Below, piece by piece: positions 9,435 to 18,702 of a DNA stretch of 39,160 bases (position 1 is its first letter; the number at the start of each line of letters is the position of its first letter). Where the stretch lies: assembly GCA_030065855.1 (NCBI GenBank), contig JASJCT010000056.1, positions 1 to 39,160 on the forward strand, in the 5' to 3' direction. The stretch comes from Myxococcota bacterium. Lineage in GTDB: Bacteria > Myxococcota_A > Polyangia > JAAYKL01. Made by a program: the position numbers and the translations under genes. The notes beneath the pieces are model-generated. The model had not been told where the DNA came from. It saw only the letters and a program-made list of their open reading frames with translations, and did not search any database.

Positions 9435-11264
9435 TTGTCCATTAAAGCCTTTAAATTCATTACTGTTTTTTACATTGGACTCGTTCTTTTCAAAATGCCT
9501 ACCGCCCTTGCCGCTCAAGCCAATAGGATTCCCCCTTCTCCTCGGTATTCCTTTCAAGAGGTGGCTACGGAGTTGGGGTTGGAGGCGAAAATCATCTCTG
9601 CCCTGGGCCAGGATGCGGATGGATTCCTCTGGATAGGTACCTTGGATGGGCTGTATCGCTTCGACGGTGCTTTGATTGAGGTTTTCAGAATTCAGCAAGG
9701 ACTTCCCAGCGAGTATATAGAACAGATAGTCCTGGGGCCGGATAACCGACTCTGGGTATCCACCGCAGCGGGTATCGCGTACTTTGGGGAAAAGCGGTTC
9801 CATCCGTTGCATTTAAACAGAGAAGTGGATTTCTCGGCACGGAAAAAAATGATGCCGTATCGCATTTGCTTTGCTGGCAGGGACTTGCTTTACATCGCTT
9901 CCCAACGCGGACTGATCGAGTTCAATTGGAAGAAGGCAACAGTGGAGAGGTGGGTCACAACGGAGCAGGGGCTACCGAGCCATCGAATCGCAAGCATTGA
10001 CTGTTCCACAGACGGCACCCTCTGGTTGAGTACCCAGCATGAAGTGGTTCACTTCTCACCGGACAAGGGCGTGTTGGCCATTTACTCGGAAAAAGATGGA
10101 TTGCCCAGAGAGAACATAATCGCTGCGTTGGTCTCAACGACCAGCACTGTCTGGGTACGCGCGATGCGTCAGATCCTGCGCAAGGAAAAGGATGAACAAG
10201 TATTTCAGCAAGTAGAAGGCGCAGTGGCCGAATACGAAGAGGAATGGGAAACCCCTTACCTCGATGCCAAGGGTAATTTCTACCTGCCGACAAACCGCGG
10301 GCTTTTTATTCACGACCAAGAGCGGTGGCAATGGATTTCAACCAAAGAGGGCCTCGTCAGAAACTTCACAATATCAGTACTCCAGGACTTGGAAGGCAAT
10401 TTATGGGTAGGCACGCCCGGTGGTGGGCTCAGTCGTTGGCCTGGGAGAGGGCAGTGGTTTGGCTGGTCCATTGAGCAGGGCCTGCCAGATGCCACTGTCT
10501 GGGGTTCGGCCAGAGACGATACAGGCCGCCTTTGGGTTGGAACCAATAACGGCGTTGCCATTTGGGATGTCATGCAGGGCCAATGGACCCTTCTAGATCA
10601 AAAACATGGATTGGCGGGCAAAAAGATCCGCCAAGTAAAAAGAGCCGGAAGCGGCAACATGTGGTTGACCTCGCCTCATTATGGTATCACCGTGGTCAAT
10701 CCAGAAACCATGGCCACCCAGACGCTTCCCATGCCCGCTGATTGCAAGGAAATTTTCTTTACCATCGACCGCGATACCAGCGGCACCATTTGGATTAGCT
10801 GTAGTGGATACCTGCTTCAGGCTGACGAGAGAGAAGACCATATTGCGTTAACCAGGATGGATGTTCCAGAATCTCTCAAAACCAGCACTCGCAGGGTGAA
10901 GTTCGCTCCTGATGGGTCCATGTGGACAGCTGGCACAGGTGGGCTTGGACGTTATGTCAGCGGAAAGTGGCGTCATTTTACCACTGAGGATGGACTTCAG
11001 CGGGATGTGGTGGACAAGATAGCAGCGGTCTCCAGGAATGAGGCTTGGATAACCTACACCGAATATGCCGGTCTGACCCAGGTCACACTTGCAGGAGAGC
11101 GAGTGAAAATCAGGCAATACGGTGTTGGATCTGACCTGCCGACGAATTCGATCTTCACTGTTTCGAGGGACATTTCGGGCAATATCTGGGCCGGTGGCAA
11201 CGAGGGTATCTTCAGACTTAAAAAGACGGCACCATTACCAAATTCAGTAGGTCTGACGGATTGA
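9435..11264 (+). CDS. Two-component-regulator-type beta-propeller protein (Reg_prop repeats)
   Basis: A signal-like hydrophobic stretch (FKFITVFYIGLVLF) is followed by at least eight propeller blades with the Reg_prop signature D..G.LW.GT..G. Examples are DADGFLWIGTLDGLYRFDG, DLEGNLWVGTPGGGLSRW, DDTGRLWVGTNNGVAIWD and DISGNIWAGGNEGIFRL. Such propellers form the extracytoplasmic sensor half of hybrid histidine kinases or GGDEF proteins. Here the protein stops right after the last blade, with no Y_Y_Y domain, membrane segment or output domain. It is either a free-standing propeller or a truncated sensor; a transposase element starts about 50-110 bases downstream. The start is uncertain: TTG at 9435 gives the best signal peptide, and TTG at 9393 is the longest option. 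Confidence 0.75.
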   Translation: MSIKAFKFITVFYIGLVLFKMPTALAAQANRIPPSPRYSFQEVATELGLEAKIISALGQDADGFLWIGTLDGLYRFDGALIEVFRIQQGLPSEYIEQIVLGPDNRLWVSTAAGIAYFGEKRFHPLHLNREVDFSARKKMMPYRICFAGRDLLYIASQRGLIEFNWKKATVERWVTTEQGLPSHRIASIDCSTDGTLWLSTQHEVVHFSPDKGVLAIYSEKDGLPRENIIAALVSTTSTVWVRAMRQILRKEKDEQVFQQVEGAVAEYEEEWETPYLDAKGNFYLPTNRGLFIHDQERWQWISTKEGLVRNFTISVLQDLEGNLWVGTPGGGLSRWPGRGQWFGWSIEQGLPDATVWGSARDDTGRLWVGTNNGVAIWDVMQGQWTLLDQKHGLAGKKIRQVKRAGSGNMWLTSPHYGITVVNPETMATQTLPMPADCKEIFFTIDRDTSGTIWISCSGYLLQADEREDHIALTRMDVPESLKTSTRRVKFAPDGSMWTAGTGGLGRYVSGKWRHFTTEDGLQRDVVDKIAAVSRNEAWITYTEYAGLTQVTLAGERVKIRQYGVGSDLPTNSIFTVSRDISGNIWAGGNEGIFRLKKTAPLPNSVGLTD

Positions 11265-11314
11265 TTTGGAACGATACCAGTGGGGACGGCATCACTCCAG
11301 AGCCTGACGGTTCT

Positions 11315-11393
11315 CAAATTGTTGCCAAAATTGTTGCCAAAATTGTTGCCAAAATTGTTGCCGCTAAAAGACAAATTGTTGCCGCTAAAAGAC
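11315..11393 (+). repeat. Tandem repeats at the left edge of the RAYT element
   Basis: A 12-bp unit (AAAATTGTTGCC) occurs four times head to tail at 11315-11362. It then passes into a 21-bp unit ending GCTAAAAGAC, present twice at 11352-11372 and 11373-11393. The last copy is part of the left inverted repeat of the transposase element. Confidence 0.85.
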
Positions 11394-12727
11394 CCTGAAA
11401 ATTTTTTTACAAATCGTACGCCTTTTTTGGAAACGATCCGCCTCGAGCGGCCGACAAGGAGGGTATGGGAAGACGAATCCGTACTTTCGAGCCTCATAAA
11501 GTCTACGCCGTGGTGATCCGTACCGTTGACCAGCAGTTCCTTCTAAAACCTGACCACAACTCCAAACACCCTCTCCTCACATCTGGATGCCCGGTCGAGG
11601 CGTTCAACAGATTCCATGAGAAAATCCCTGACCCAAGCATCATTGACGTCATTGGCGTAGCTGCTGCAAGGGCCAAAGAATTGGCACCTATCAACATTCA
11701 TTGGGTCGAATCAAACATTAACCATCTCCATGTTGGTTTCTCTGTAACCCCTGAACAACTCTCCAATATTGCCCCCTTCTTTCGCAATTTCTTCAGCTAC
11801 ATCGCGGTCAAGCTCAACAAGAAATGGAAGAGAAATGGGCATGCCTTCGGAGCTTCCTACAGGGCAACCGTCTGCCTCGACGATGTGTCAGTGGAACAGC
11901 AGATGATTTATGCAATAACGAATCCTGTTAAGGATTTTCTGGTAGAAAAAGTCAGTGAATCTCCGTTCTTCACGACATTTCATCATCTCGCCCAAGGGGG
12001 TGTAAAGCTTCGGTATTTCCGTATCGATTGGGATGGGTATCACCTTGCCGGGAGTCATCGCAAGAAGAGTCATTGTCCTCAGGACTATGTGCAATGGTAC
12101 GACCTTGAAATAACATCGATTCCGGGCCAGGCAAATTGGCCAGATCACAAGCGTCAGGCGTGGATACGGGCACAAGTAAGGGCTGTCGAGGAGCGGGTTC
12201 AGGAGATGCTCAGGAAAAAGGGTCGTCGAGCGATGGGCCTAGCGGCGCAGTATGCAGCCAATCCCCGGGCACGCCCGGCACATCAAAAGGCAACAGGCGG
12301 GCAGCCGTTGTGTCATTGTTCGGATCCAGAGCAACGCAAAGCATTCGAGCGTCACTGGCGAGGGATTCTGTCAGAATACCGGAAGGCTTCTATCGACTAT
12401 CGGATGGGTATGTGGGACCGCGCGTTTCCAGAAGGTACATATAGGCCACCCCTGATCAAACCGTATCTCGACGCCTACTTCTGACCGACGGGTATTGTCA
12501 GATATAGCACTCCTCGCAGGCAAATGGGACCCAACGCACAGCTGCGCCAAATCGCTATAAAACTGAAAAAAATAAAGTGAGCTTGACCACAAAATCATCC
12601 CTTATTCTGCAATTCGAAATGCCTAACCGACAAAAGAACACTAACGCAGTCAGTTGGACCTCTTCTCTCTACTGATAAATATTCAGGGAATATTCAGGGA
12701 TATTCAGGGTCTGTGAGCGGCAACAAT
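11375..12727. mobile_element. RAYT-type element bounded by 27-bp inverted repeats
   Basis: The sequence at 11375-11401 (starting ATTGTTGCCGCTAAAAGACC) and the reverse complement of 12701-12727 (starting ATTGTTGCCGCTCACAGACC) agree at 24 of 27 positions. They enclose the Y1-type transposase gene. The left end is preceded by iterated ATTGTTGCC units. On the right, ATTCAGGG is iterated three times at 12681-12709. The element separates a propeller gene with no output domain from a peptidase fragment with no N-terminus. Confidence 0.65.
11465..12484 (+). CDS. REP-associated tyrosine transposase (Y1_Tnp / RAYT family)
   Basis: This would be a single-strand DNA nuclease of the HUH family. The 339-residue protein shows the HUH metal-binding motif in INHLHVGF (about residue 79) and the catalytic-tyrosine helix in QQMIYAITNPVKDFLV. 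That helix matches the YIxxNPVRAGLV pattern typical of REP-associated transposases. GHAFGASYRATVCLDD also fits the family. About 190 residues follow the Y1 core, longer than in most relatives and basic in character. The ATG at 11465 follows AAGGAGGGT, although a nearby AT-rich leader could hold the promoter. It sits between 27-bp inverted repeats, which suggests it recognises these ends. Confidence 0.8.
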   Translation: MGRRIRTFEPHKVYAVVIRTVDQQFLLKPDHNSKHPLLTSGCPVEAFNRFHEKIPDPSIIDVIGVAAARAKELAPINIHWVESNINHLHVGFSVTPEQLSNIAPFFRNFFSYIAVKLNKKWKRNGHAFGASYRATVCLDDVSVEQQMIYAITNPVKDFLVEKVSESPFFTTFHHLAQGGVKLRYFRIDWDGYHLAGSHRKKSHCPQDYVQWYDLEITSIPGQANWPDHKRQAWIRAQVRAVEERVQEMLRKKGRRAMGLAAQYAANPRARPAHQKATGGQPLCHCSDPEQRKAFERHWRGILSEYRKASIDYRMGMWDRAFPEGTYRPPLIKPYLDAYF

Positions 12728-12741
12728 AGGGGATTGATGCG
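12485..12741. other. Gene-free stretch at the right end of the RAYT element
   Basis: No credible gene is present. The stretch is AT-rich and holds three head-to-tail ATTCAGGG units (12681-12709) and the right inverted repeat (12701-12727). Confidence 0.6.
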
Positions 12742-13188
12742 TTGAATCTCAAAGGGTCGTTTTACAATCTATTCAACTGCAGTGCTGCTCGTTTTGTTGA
12801 AGGAGATACGTTGGCGATGACGTACCTGCTGGATACGGGATACGGGCTGGCCACGGTGGGATCGACCAAAGTGGGTGGGATGCACTCAGGGCATAGTTTT
12901 CACCAGTATTTGGCTCAGGGCAAAACGTGGGGACAGGCGTTTCGTCTATGGTACAACAATTACGGAAAATTTGATGATGGCTGGTTCCTGGGGATGGGCA
13001 TTTACGGAGATCCGTTGTTAAAGGTGTCCCCCAGAACACGAGGCGAGTTGATTGGCCATCAGCCCGTCAAAAAATTCACCCCTGAGGAGCTCACTCATCT
13101 TTACAACCTCCTTCAAGAATCAGCTCTCGATGATGATATTCAAAGCTTCAGCGACTATCTAAGCGTATATCCAACACACTATCGCTAG
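12742..13188 (+). pseudogene. C-terminal fragment of a gingipain-like (C25-type) cysteine peptidase
   Basis: The 148 residues begin inside a domain: YNLFNCSAARFVEGDTLAMT resembles the segment around the catalytic Cys of C25/caspase-fold peptidases. GYGLATVGSTKVGGM, GKTWGQAFRLWYNN and WFLGMGIYGDPLL match the strands and helices that normally follow it. The expected upstream half, with the signal peptide, propeptide and catalytic His, is absent. A TAG lies in frame at 12727-12729. The transposase element ends at 12727, so it, or a deletion next to it, probably removed the 5' part. Translation from TTG at 12742 is possible but a functional protease is unlikely. The family call rests on pattern recognition only. 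Confidence 0.55.
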
Positions 13189-13568
13189 CGTCTGGATCAC
13201 AAGCCCCTGAGTTAACCGGCCAAGTCAATCGGCCAAAATTATCTTGCCCCGGTTATCAACTGGAATTTTTTTCTGTGATTTTGCGAGCATTTATTTTTCT
13301 TTTTTCCATTGCATTCTCCTTTTAGCCTAAATAAAGTATAACATTAGTAATAATTAGAAAGCGGAAGTGTCTGACCCCAAAACGAGAGGAGTGCTATGAG
13401 ACGCGAAGAGTTGAGAGCTGAAAGAGAGGTGAAAGGTGAAAGGGTCAGGACTCTACAATTGACATTCTTGTGACCTAAGAGACGCGCGGAAATTTGAATC
13501 AGTTTGATGAATGGCAGCAAGAGTGGGAGGAGCGATACCCAAAGTGCCATTCGATTTGTCGCGTGTCG
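13189..13568. other. Gene-free stretch between convergent genes
   Basis: Both strands were read. No credible ORF, RNA gene or strong hairpin was found. Base composition is more AT-rich than in the flanking genes. Confidence 0.5.
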
Positions 13569-14675
13569 CTAAAAAATGAATGCATAGGAAAGCGGGGCGT
13601 TATCGTTGTTTTGGTCTTCGCCGTTCACGTACCAGGCATAAGTGACCGAAGACGATGGTCCGTAAGGCGATATTTCGAAGGTTACCTGGGTTTGGCCGCT
13701 GTCAAGGTAGAGGATTTTTTTTCTAGGTCTTTCGACGACGACATACGGTTCGGCCAAAAAAGGCGCACCAGAGCCATGGTATGCAGTTACGGCGTCGTCC
13801 ATCCGTTGGACATGCGTTTCAAAATCGCGATTGTTGTACAAGCGATCTGCGAGGCTGTTTTGTGGACTGGGATCATCGTTGGGGTCCACGTAGCGGTTGA
13901 CCGGATAATCCCACGTGCTTTCGCCGAAAATTTCTATAATTTCAACATCATGCTCCGTTCCGGAAGACGTGTTTGAATTTATCGCCACTGGGACGAACAA
14001 AAACTCTATCGCAGATACTAAAAACGGGTTTTCCAATACGTCTGTACCAAACGCCTGGCAGCCACCTCACCCGGGCGATTCGTTGAATTGAAGAAAGATC
14101 GGTAGATCCCGATTGATCGCGAGCGTTGCTGCATCGTAGTAATTGCGAAACCACTTTACACTGCCCCACTCGACCTCACCGCTGACCACCCCCTCGACCT
14201 CGTCGTCCCAGTTGATGGATGCTTTTGAACGAACGCGCCAGGTAATCTCCTTTGATGTTGCACCGCCATCAGATATAGCAACCACCACAGTATATTCCTC
14301 TATTTCGCCCGTATCCGTGTCTGTATCCGTATCCGTATCCGTGTCTGTGTCTGTGTCTGCATCCGTATCCGTGTCTGTGTCTGCATCCGTATCCGTGTCT
14401 GTGTCTGCATCCGTATCCGTGTCTGTATCACTATCGGAATCTGAATCAGTATCGCTGTCCGAATCTGAGTCTGAGTCTGAATCAGCGTCGCTGTCCGAAT
14501 CTGAGTCTGAGTCTGAATCAGCGTCGCTGTCCGAATCTGAATCAGCATCGCTGTCTGAATCTGAACTAGCATCAGATCCACTATCGGTCCCACTTCCGCC
14601 ACCAATACTGCAGGAGGAGAGAGCCCATATTGTTGTGAACAAAAAAAGGTGCGCGTGGGATGTTGTCCAATTCAT
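13569..14675 (-). CDS. Thioredoxin-like surface lipoprotein, predicted selenoprotein (U-G-G-C)
   Basis: Reading TGA at 14067-14069 as Sec joins two same-frame halves into one 368-residue protein. Order: lipoprotein signal (LSSC, Cys22), an Asp-rich linker of SD, then TD repeats (about 31-122), and a thioredoxin-like domain. [19 protein letters not shown] followed by [17 protein letters not shown] fits the Thioredoxin_7 pattern, in which a lysine-poor helix and strand precede CxxC. Sec203 replaces the first Cys and Cys206 is the partner. A beta-rich tail (about 310-368) looks Ig-like. The start has AAGGAGG eight bases upstream. It is divergent from trxA, 168 bases apart. Likely role: reduction or isomerisation of disulfides at the cell surface (inference). 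The alternative, a nonsense mutation, does not explain why the stop falls on the redox Cys. Confidence 0.82.
14038..14054 (-). promoter_or_regulatory. Candidate bacterial SECIS hairpin
   Basis: On the minus strand GCGTTT-GGTAC-AGACGT gives a 6-bp stem (two G-U pairs) with a GG-starting loop. The loop begins 18 bases after the TGA, similar to the spacing in E. coli fdhF. An alternative, closer stem is TGCCA/TGGTA at 14045-14060. Confidence 0.5.
14310..14585 (-). repeat. Hexanucleotide tract coding the Ser-Asp/Thr-Asp linker
   Basis: Tandem six-base units on the minus strand encode SD or AD and then TD pairs. Copy-number changes would stay in frame, so linker length can vary without breaking the gene. 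The same kind of tract is in 18139-18412 and 32658-32868. Confidence 0.85.
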
Positions 14676-14843
14676 ATGCGACCTCCTTATTTACGCCCAA
14701 AGACGCGATATACTAATAGACATTTACCTTTATATCACAGTGCAGAGCCAGCTGCTGATATTCCATTGCCTCATGCCCATTTCTGGCTATCTTGTCGGTA
14801 GGTATGCCAAACTATCGGTGGTGCAGAAGAATAGGAGGACCCT

Positions 14844-15176
14844 ATGGGAGACAAAGTGGTACACGTAACAGACGCTGATTTTGAAGACGTTGTCGTAAAG
14901 AATAGCCTACCCGTGCTGGTGGATTTTTGGGCGCCGTGGTGTGGTCCTTGCCGGATGGTCGGGCCGGTGCTTGAAGAGATTGCCAACGATTACGAAGGCC
15001 GGGCCGTGATCGCCAAAGTCAATGTTGACGATAACCCCCAGGTGGCTGGTGCGATGGGCATTCGATCCATTCCGACCATCGCCCTGTACAGCGGTGGAGA
15101 GGTAAAAGAAGTTGTGGTCGGGGTTCGGCCCAAGGCGGACCTAGCCGCACTACTCGACAAGGTTTTGGGCAACTAA
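14844..15176 (+). CDS. trxA: Thioredoxin
   Basis: A cytoplasmic disulfide reductase of 110 residues, the normal length. The active site FWAPWCGPC has Cys33 and Cys36, and the cis-Pro loop reads SIPTIALY. The ribosome site AGGAGG is seven bases before the ATG. It is divergent from the U-G-G-C lipoprotein and 41 bases upstream of glmS, so the two may share transcription. A cytoplasmic thioredoxin is the usual electron source for periplasmic relay systems, but no DsbD-type membrane relay is in the window. Confidence 0.97.
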   Translation: MGDKVVHVTDADFEDVVVKNSLPVLVDFWAPWCGPCRMVGPVLEEIANDYEGRAVIAKVNVDDNPQVAGAMGIRSIPTIALYSGGEVKEVVVGVRPKADLAALLDKVLGN

Positions 15177-15217
15177 AGCGAAACCAACTGCTGGGGTGGG
15201 CTGAGGGAGGTAATTGG

Positions 15218-17047
15218 ATGTGCGGTATTGTTTGTTATATCGGAGAGGCACAGTGCTCTCATATCATCTTGGACGCGCTTAAACGGCTTGAGTACCGGGG
15301 ATACGATTCGGCCGGTATTGCTGTACACGGCACCGAGAGCATCTCGGTGATCCGAGCCGAAGGCAAGCTCGCTAAACTCGATGCAGCACTTGCAGCCAAT
15401 CCGCTCCTTGGGACCGTGGGCATCGGACACACCCGCTGGGCAACCCATGGCAAACCCTCTGAAACCAATGCGCATCCCCATTTGGTTGACGGCATCGCAG
15501 TGGTTCACAACGGCATTTTGGAAAATCACCTGGAGCTCAAGCGGCAGCTCGAACAAGAGGGTGCCCAATTTTCTTCGGAGACAGATACGGAGATTCTCGC
15601 CCACCTCATCGCGCGGGAGTTGCCGGGTGCCAGCTCACTGATGGCGGCTGTGCGGGCTTCCCTCAAAGATGTTCAGGGCTCCTATGCCATTGCAGTACTA
15701 TCGAGCGCTGAGCCGGATCGCATTATCGTTGCTAAAAACGCCTCTCCCCTCGTCTTAGGCCTAGGAGATGGGGAAATGTTTGCGGCCTCTGACATCCCAG
15801 CTATTTTACAACATACAAATCGGGTGATCTTTCTCGATGAGCGGGAAATCGCGTGCATCGATGCCCAGGGAGCGGTCATCGAGACCCTGGACGGAGACGA
15901 GGTAGCGCGCGAGCCGCGCACCATCACCTGGAGTCCGGTACAGGCTGAAAAAGGCGGATTTAAGCATTTTATGCTCAAGGAAATCCACGAACAGCCGCGA
16001 GCCGTCGAAGATACCCTTCGCGGCAGGGTGTCCGTGGAAACCGGAGACGTGGCATCGGAGTTGATAGGCCTGGACGATATCGGCGCCCGGCGCATTCGGC
16101 GCGTTGTTCTCCTCGCCTGCGGAACATCGTATCACGCAGCACTTGTCGGCCGATATTGGATCGAATCACTGGCACAGGTACCTGCCGAGGTCGAGCTCGC
16201 CAGTGAGTATCGCGCGCGCCGTCCCCTCGTCGATCCGAACGACCTCATCGTCGGGGTCTCCCAGTCCGGTGAAACCATCGATACCCTAGAGGCGTTAAAA
16301 GTAGCGAAAGCAGGTGCGGCGCGGGTGCTCGCCATCTCTAATGTGCTCGACTCAGCCATTCCCCGTATGAGTGACGGAGCGCTCTATACCCATGCCGGAC
16401 CAGAAATCGGGGTGGCCTCGACAAAGTGCTTCACAGCACAGCTGGCAGCCCTCTTTCTTATCGCGATGTACCTCGGGCGTCGACGGGACACGCTGAGTCC
16501 TGACAAGGCCCGAGACCTGCTCGAGTCGTTACTCGAAGTACCGGCGATGATGCGGGAGGTGCTCAAAAAAGACGAGGTCGTGGCCGATACGGCCCGACGC
16601 TACGCCGGCGCCCGGGATTTCTTGTTTTTGGGGCGCAGTCTGTCATTTCCAATTGCGCTCGAAGGCGCGCTCAAGCTTAAAGAAATATCCTACATTCACG
16701 CCGAAGGGTATGCTGGCGGAGAGATGAAACACGGGCCCATCGCCCTCATCGACGAGAACATGCCCGTCGTCGTCGTCATGCCGAATGATACGTCGTTCGA
16801 CCGCATCCTCGGCAACGTGCAAGAGGCATTGGCACGGGGCGGCAAGGTCATTGCGATAGTCACCGAAAACAGCCCTCACATTGACGCCTTGGGCATCGAA
16901 ACAATAGAGATTCCAGCATGCCCTGAAGAGCTGGCACCCCTCATCACAGTGTTGCCACTACAGCTTTTGGCCTATCATGTGGCTGACTTCAAAGGCACTG
17001 ATGTGGACCAACCCCGCAACTTAGCCAAAACAGTCACTGTCGAGTAG
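15218..17047 (+). CDS. glmS: Glutamine-fructose-6-phosphate aminotransferase (isomerising)
   Basis: It makes glucosamine-6-phosphate from fructose-6-phosphate and glutamine, the first step to UDP-GlcNAc for peptidoglycan and LPS. It has 609 residues, as expected. The N-terminal glutaminase domain starts MCGIVCYIG, with Cys2 as nucleophile after Met removal, and contains GHTRWATHGKPS. Two SIS sugar-isomerase domains follow (around 285-420 and 455-600), with LLACGTSYHAALVG, SQSGETIDTL and the C-terminal KTVTVE. The start has GGGAGG upstream. There is no sign of a glmS ribozyme in the 41-base leader. Confidence 0.98.
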   Translation: MCGIVCYIGEAQCSHIILDALKRLEYRGYDSAGIAVHGTESISVIRAEGKLAKLDAALAANPLLGTVGIGHTRWATHGKPSETNAHPHLVDGIAVVHNGILENHLELKRQLEQEGAQFSSETDTEILAHLIARELPGASSLMAAVRASLKDVQGSYAIAVLSSAEPDRIIVAKNASPLVLGLGDGEMFAASDIPAILQHTNRVIFLDEREIACIDAQGAVIETLDGDEVAREPRTITWSPVQAEKGGFKHFMLKEIHEQPRAVEDTLRGRVSVETGDVASELIGLDDIGARRIRRVVLLACGTSYHAALVGRYWIESLAQVPAEVELASEYRARRPLVDPNDLIVGVSQSGETIDTLEALKVAKAGAARVLAISNVLDSAIPRMSDGALYTHAGPEIGVASTKCFTAQLAALFLIAMYLGRRRDTLSPDKARDLLESLLEVPAMMREVLKKDEVVADTARRYAGARDFLFLGRSLSFPIALEGALKLKEISYIHAEGYAGGEMKHGPIALIDENMPVVVVMPNDTSFDRILGNVQEALARGGKVIAIVTENSPHIDALGIETIEIPACPEELAPLITVLPLQLLAYHVADFKGTDVDQPRNLAKTVTVE

Positions 17048-17067
17048 CTTCCTGATACAAGATTGAT

Positions 17068-18501
17068 TTAGAGAGCTTGCGAAAGAGAGGCAAGGTCTTT
17101 GATGTAGATGCCGTAACGACGGCTATCTGTACCACTTGGAATGAATGCGGATGGTAAATTCGCGCGCGGTTTGGGTGACCAGCAGATGCCCACCTTTCCT
17201 AGCTCAACGTCTGCATCATTTCTAAAGGAGAGGACTTTGTCGAAGATACATCTGGGCCCGAGGTTTAGAATGGGTTGGGATTTGCCCAGCGCAGTCATAA
17301 CGTTATCGACTGTGTCTGACGAGCGCAGTGTGGTCGTGTCTACGACATCAAATTCATTGTACGTAGTAACCGTGATTTGAGTGGCGCCGCTGAGTGTGCC
17401 GGCCAAAGTTCCAAATTTTGACACAGGCATATCGAAAGACTGGTTTGCAGGGAACACTGTCTTGCTCCCACCCCAAAGATAAAAGGGGCTGCCGCTGTTT
17501 CCGTCGTATTCCTCTGGTGCATGCACACTTGGGGGCTGGTAATTATATGATGCCGCTGCAGCATTAAAACAGGTCTCATTATCGATGGACTCGTCATTGT
17601 ATTGTCCAATAAGGCCCCATTCCAAAAACTGCCACGTCCACGCGCCGTTATTATTCGAACCATCCCAACCGTAGCCTTCGTCGGTGCAGGTGGTGGTCAG
17701 GTAGATATTGCTGCTGTTGGGAAGTCCCATCAGATCTGGACCAAACCCACCTGAGAAGCAGTGATCAATAAACACGAATACTCGACTGACCGCGTCCTTG
17801 AGAATGTCGGCTAGTTCGGTGTCATACATATTTCCGCCGGAATAATTGAGATATGACGAACCGCCACCGCCCGCCCCGTGACCTGACGTTGTGAAGGAGA
17901 TAATGTCATCTGAATCGGCTTTGGCGATAAATTCCTCAAGAGCGCCCCGAATCTGTGCCGGGGTGCCGACGCCATCGTGCTGGGGATAATTTTGTGAGCC
18001 CGCATCGCCGAATACTTTAATGTTCTCCGGAAGATAGCCATGGTCGGTGAAATAGTTGTACCAATCTGTAGCGTCTTCATCACAAAGGCTGAGACCATTA
18101 TTAACACCAACGATCACAGCGTATTTTGTTTCGTCGGCGTTCGTATCTGTATCTGTGTCGGTGTCTGTATCTGTGTCGGTGTCTGTATCTGTGTCGGTAT
18201 CTGTATCTGTGTCGGTATCCGTATCTGTGTCACTATCCGTATCCGTGTCGGTATCCGTATCCGTGTCGCTATCCGTATCTGTGTCAGAATCAGCATCTGT
18301 ATCAGTGTCCGAATCGCTGTCCGAATCGCCATCTGAATCGCTGTCCGAATCGCTGTCCGAGTCGCTGTCCGAATCGCTGTCCGAATCGCTGTCCGAATCG
18401 CTGTCTGAATTCGAGTTTCCCCTGTCGTCGTCATCTCCACAGGCGGGAATACCTGCCGCTAAAACCCACGCTATTAATCCAACCCAATACACTTTTGCCA
18501 T
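17068..18501 (-). CDS. Caspase-domain (C14/C13-like) lipoprotein with Asp-repeat linker
   Basis: The 477-residue protein begins with a lipoprotein signal (GIPAC, Cys21), then an SD and TD linker (about 31-121), and then a caspase-hemoglobinase fold. The fold starts [12 protein letters not shown] and has the catalytic His in [10 protein letters not shown] (about 208) and the catalytic Cys in FIDHCFSGG (about 248). The region after about 365 is beta-rich and unassigned. Both catalytic residues are present, so it is probably active, perhaps processing surface proteins outside the cell (inference). It is convergent with glmS, 20 bases apart. The start has AGAGGTG before the ATG. Confidence 0.85.
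   Translation of the reverse strand: MAKVYWVGLIAWVLAAGIPACGDDDDRGNSNSDSDSDSDSDSDSDSDSDSDSDSDSDGDSDSDSDTDTDADSDTDTDSDTDTDTDTDTDSDTDTDTDTDTDTDTDTDTDTDTDTDTDTDTNADETKYAVIVGVNNGLSLCDEDATDWYNYFTDHGYLPENIKVFGDAGSQNYPQHDGVGTPAQIRGALEEFIAKADSDDIISFTTSGHGAGGGGSSYLNYSGGNMYDTELADILKDAVSRVFVFIDHCFSGGFGPDLMGLPNSSNIYLTTTCTDEGYGWDGSNNNGAWTWQFLEWGLIGQYNDESIDNETCFNAAAASYNYQPPSVHAPEEYDGNSGSPFYLWGGSKTVFPANQSFDMPVSKFGTLAGTLSGATQITVTTYNEFDVVDTTTLRSSDTVDNVMTALGKSQPILNLGPRCIFDKVLSFRNDADVELGKVGICWSPKPRANLPSAFIPSGTDSRRYGIYIKDLASLSQAL
18139..18412 (-). repeat. Hexanucleotide tract coding the SD/TD linker of the caspase lipoprotein
   Basis: About 45 dipeptide units encoded by near-identical six-base repeats. The opposite strand reads as long Ser-Val ORFs, which are artefacts of the repeat. 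Confidence 0.85.
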
Positions 18502-18702
18502 TAGTCACCTCTTTAATTGTAGGTTCTCTCTAAATAATAGTACCTATAACTCAAAAAAAAGGTCGGAAATAATTAAAAAAGGCTGGAATTAGAGGAAGGG
18601 GGGACCCCCTCTTGCCTTCTTGACCCCTTCTTCTTTAAAAATGGCGCAATGGGGATGCGTGGGGTAATCTTTCTTTTTAGCTAAATGCTATTTGAGTGAG
18701 AG

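Noticed and set aside
11262..11516. TGA at the end of the propeller gene as Sec
   Set aside because: The continuation is coded by the tandem repeats of the transposase element and has no thiol-type motif.
14310..14585. CRISPR-like array
   Set aside because: Units are six bases, without spacers, and lie inside a coding frame.
15177..15217. glmS ribozyme in the leader
   Set aside because: The 41-base gap is too short for the ribozyme and no core elements are seen.
14143..18592. Long Ser-Val repeat reading frames opposite the SD/TD linkers
   Set aside because: They are antisense shadows of the hexanucleotide repeats, without signal, ribosome site or domain.
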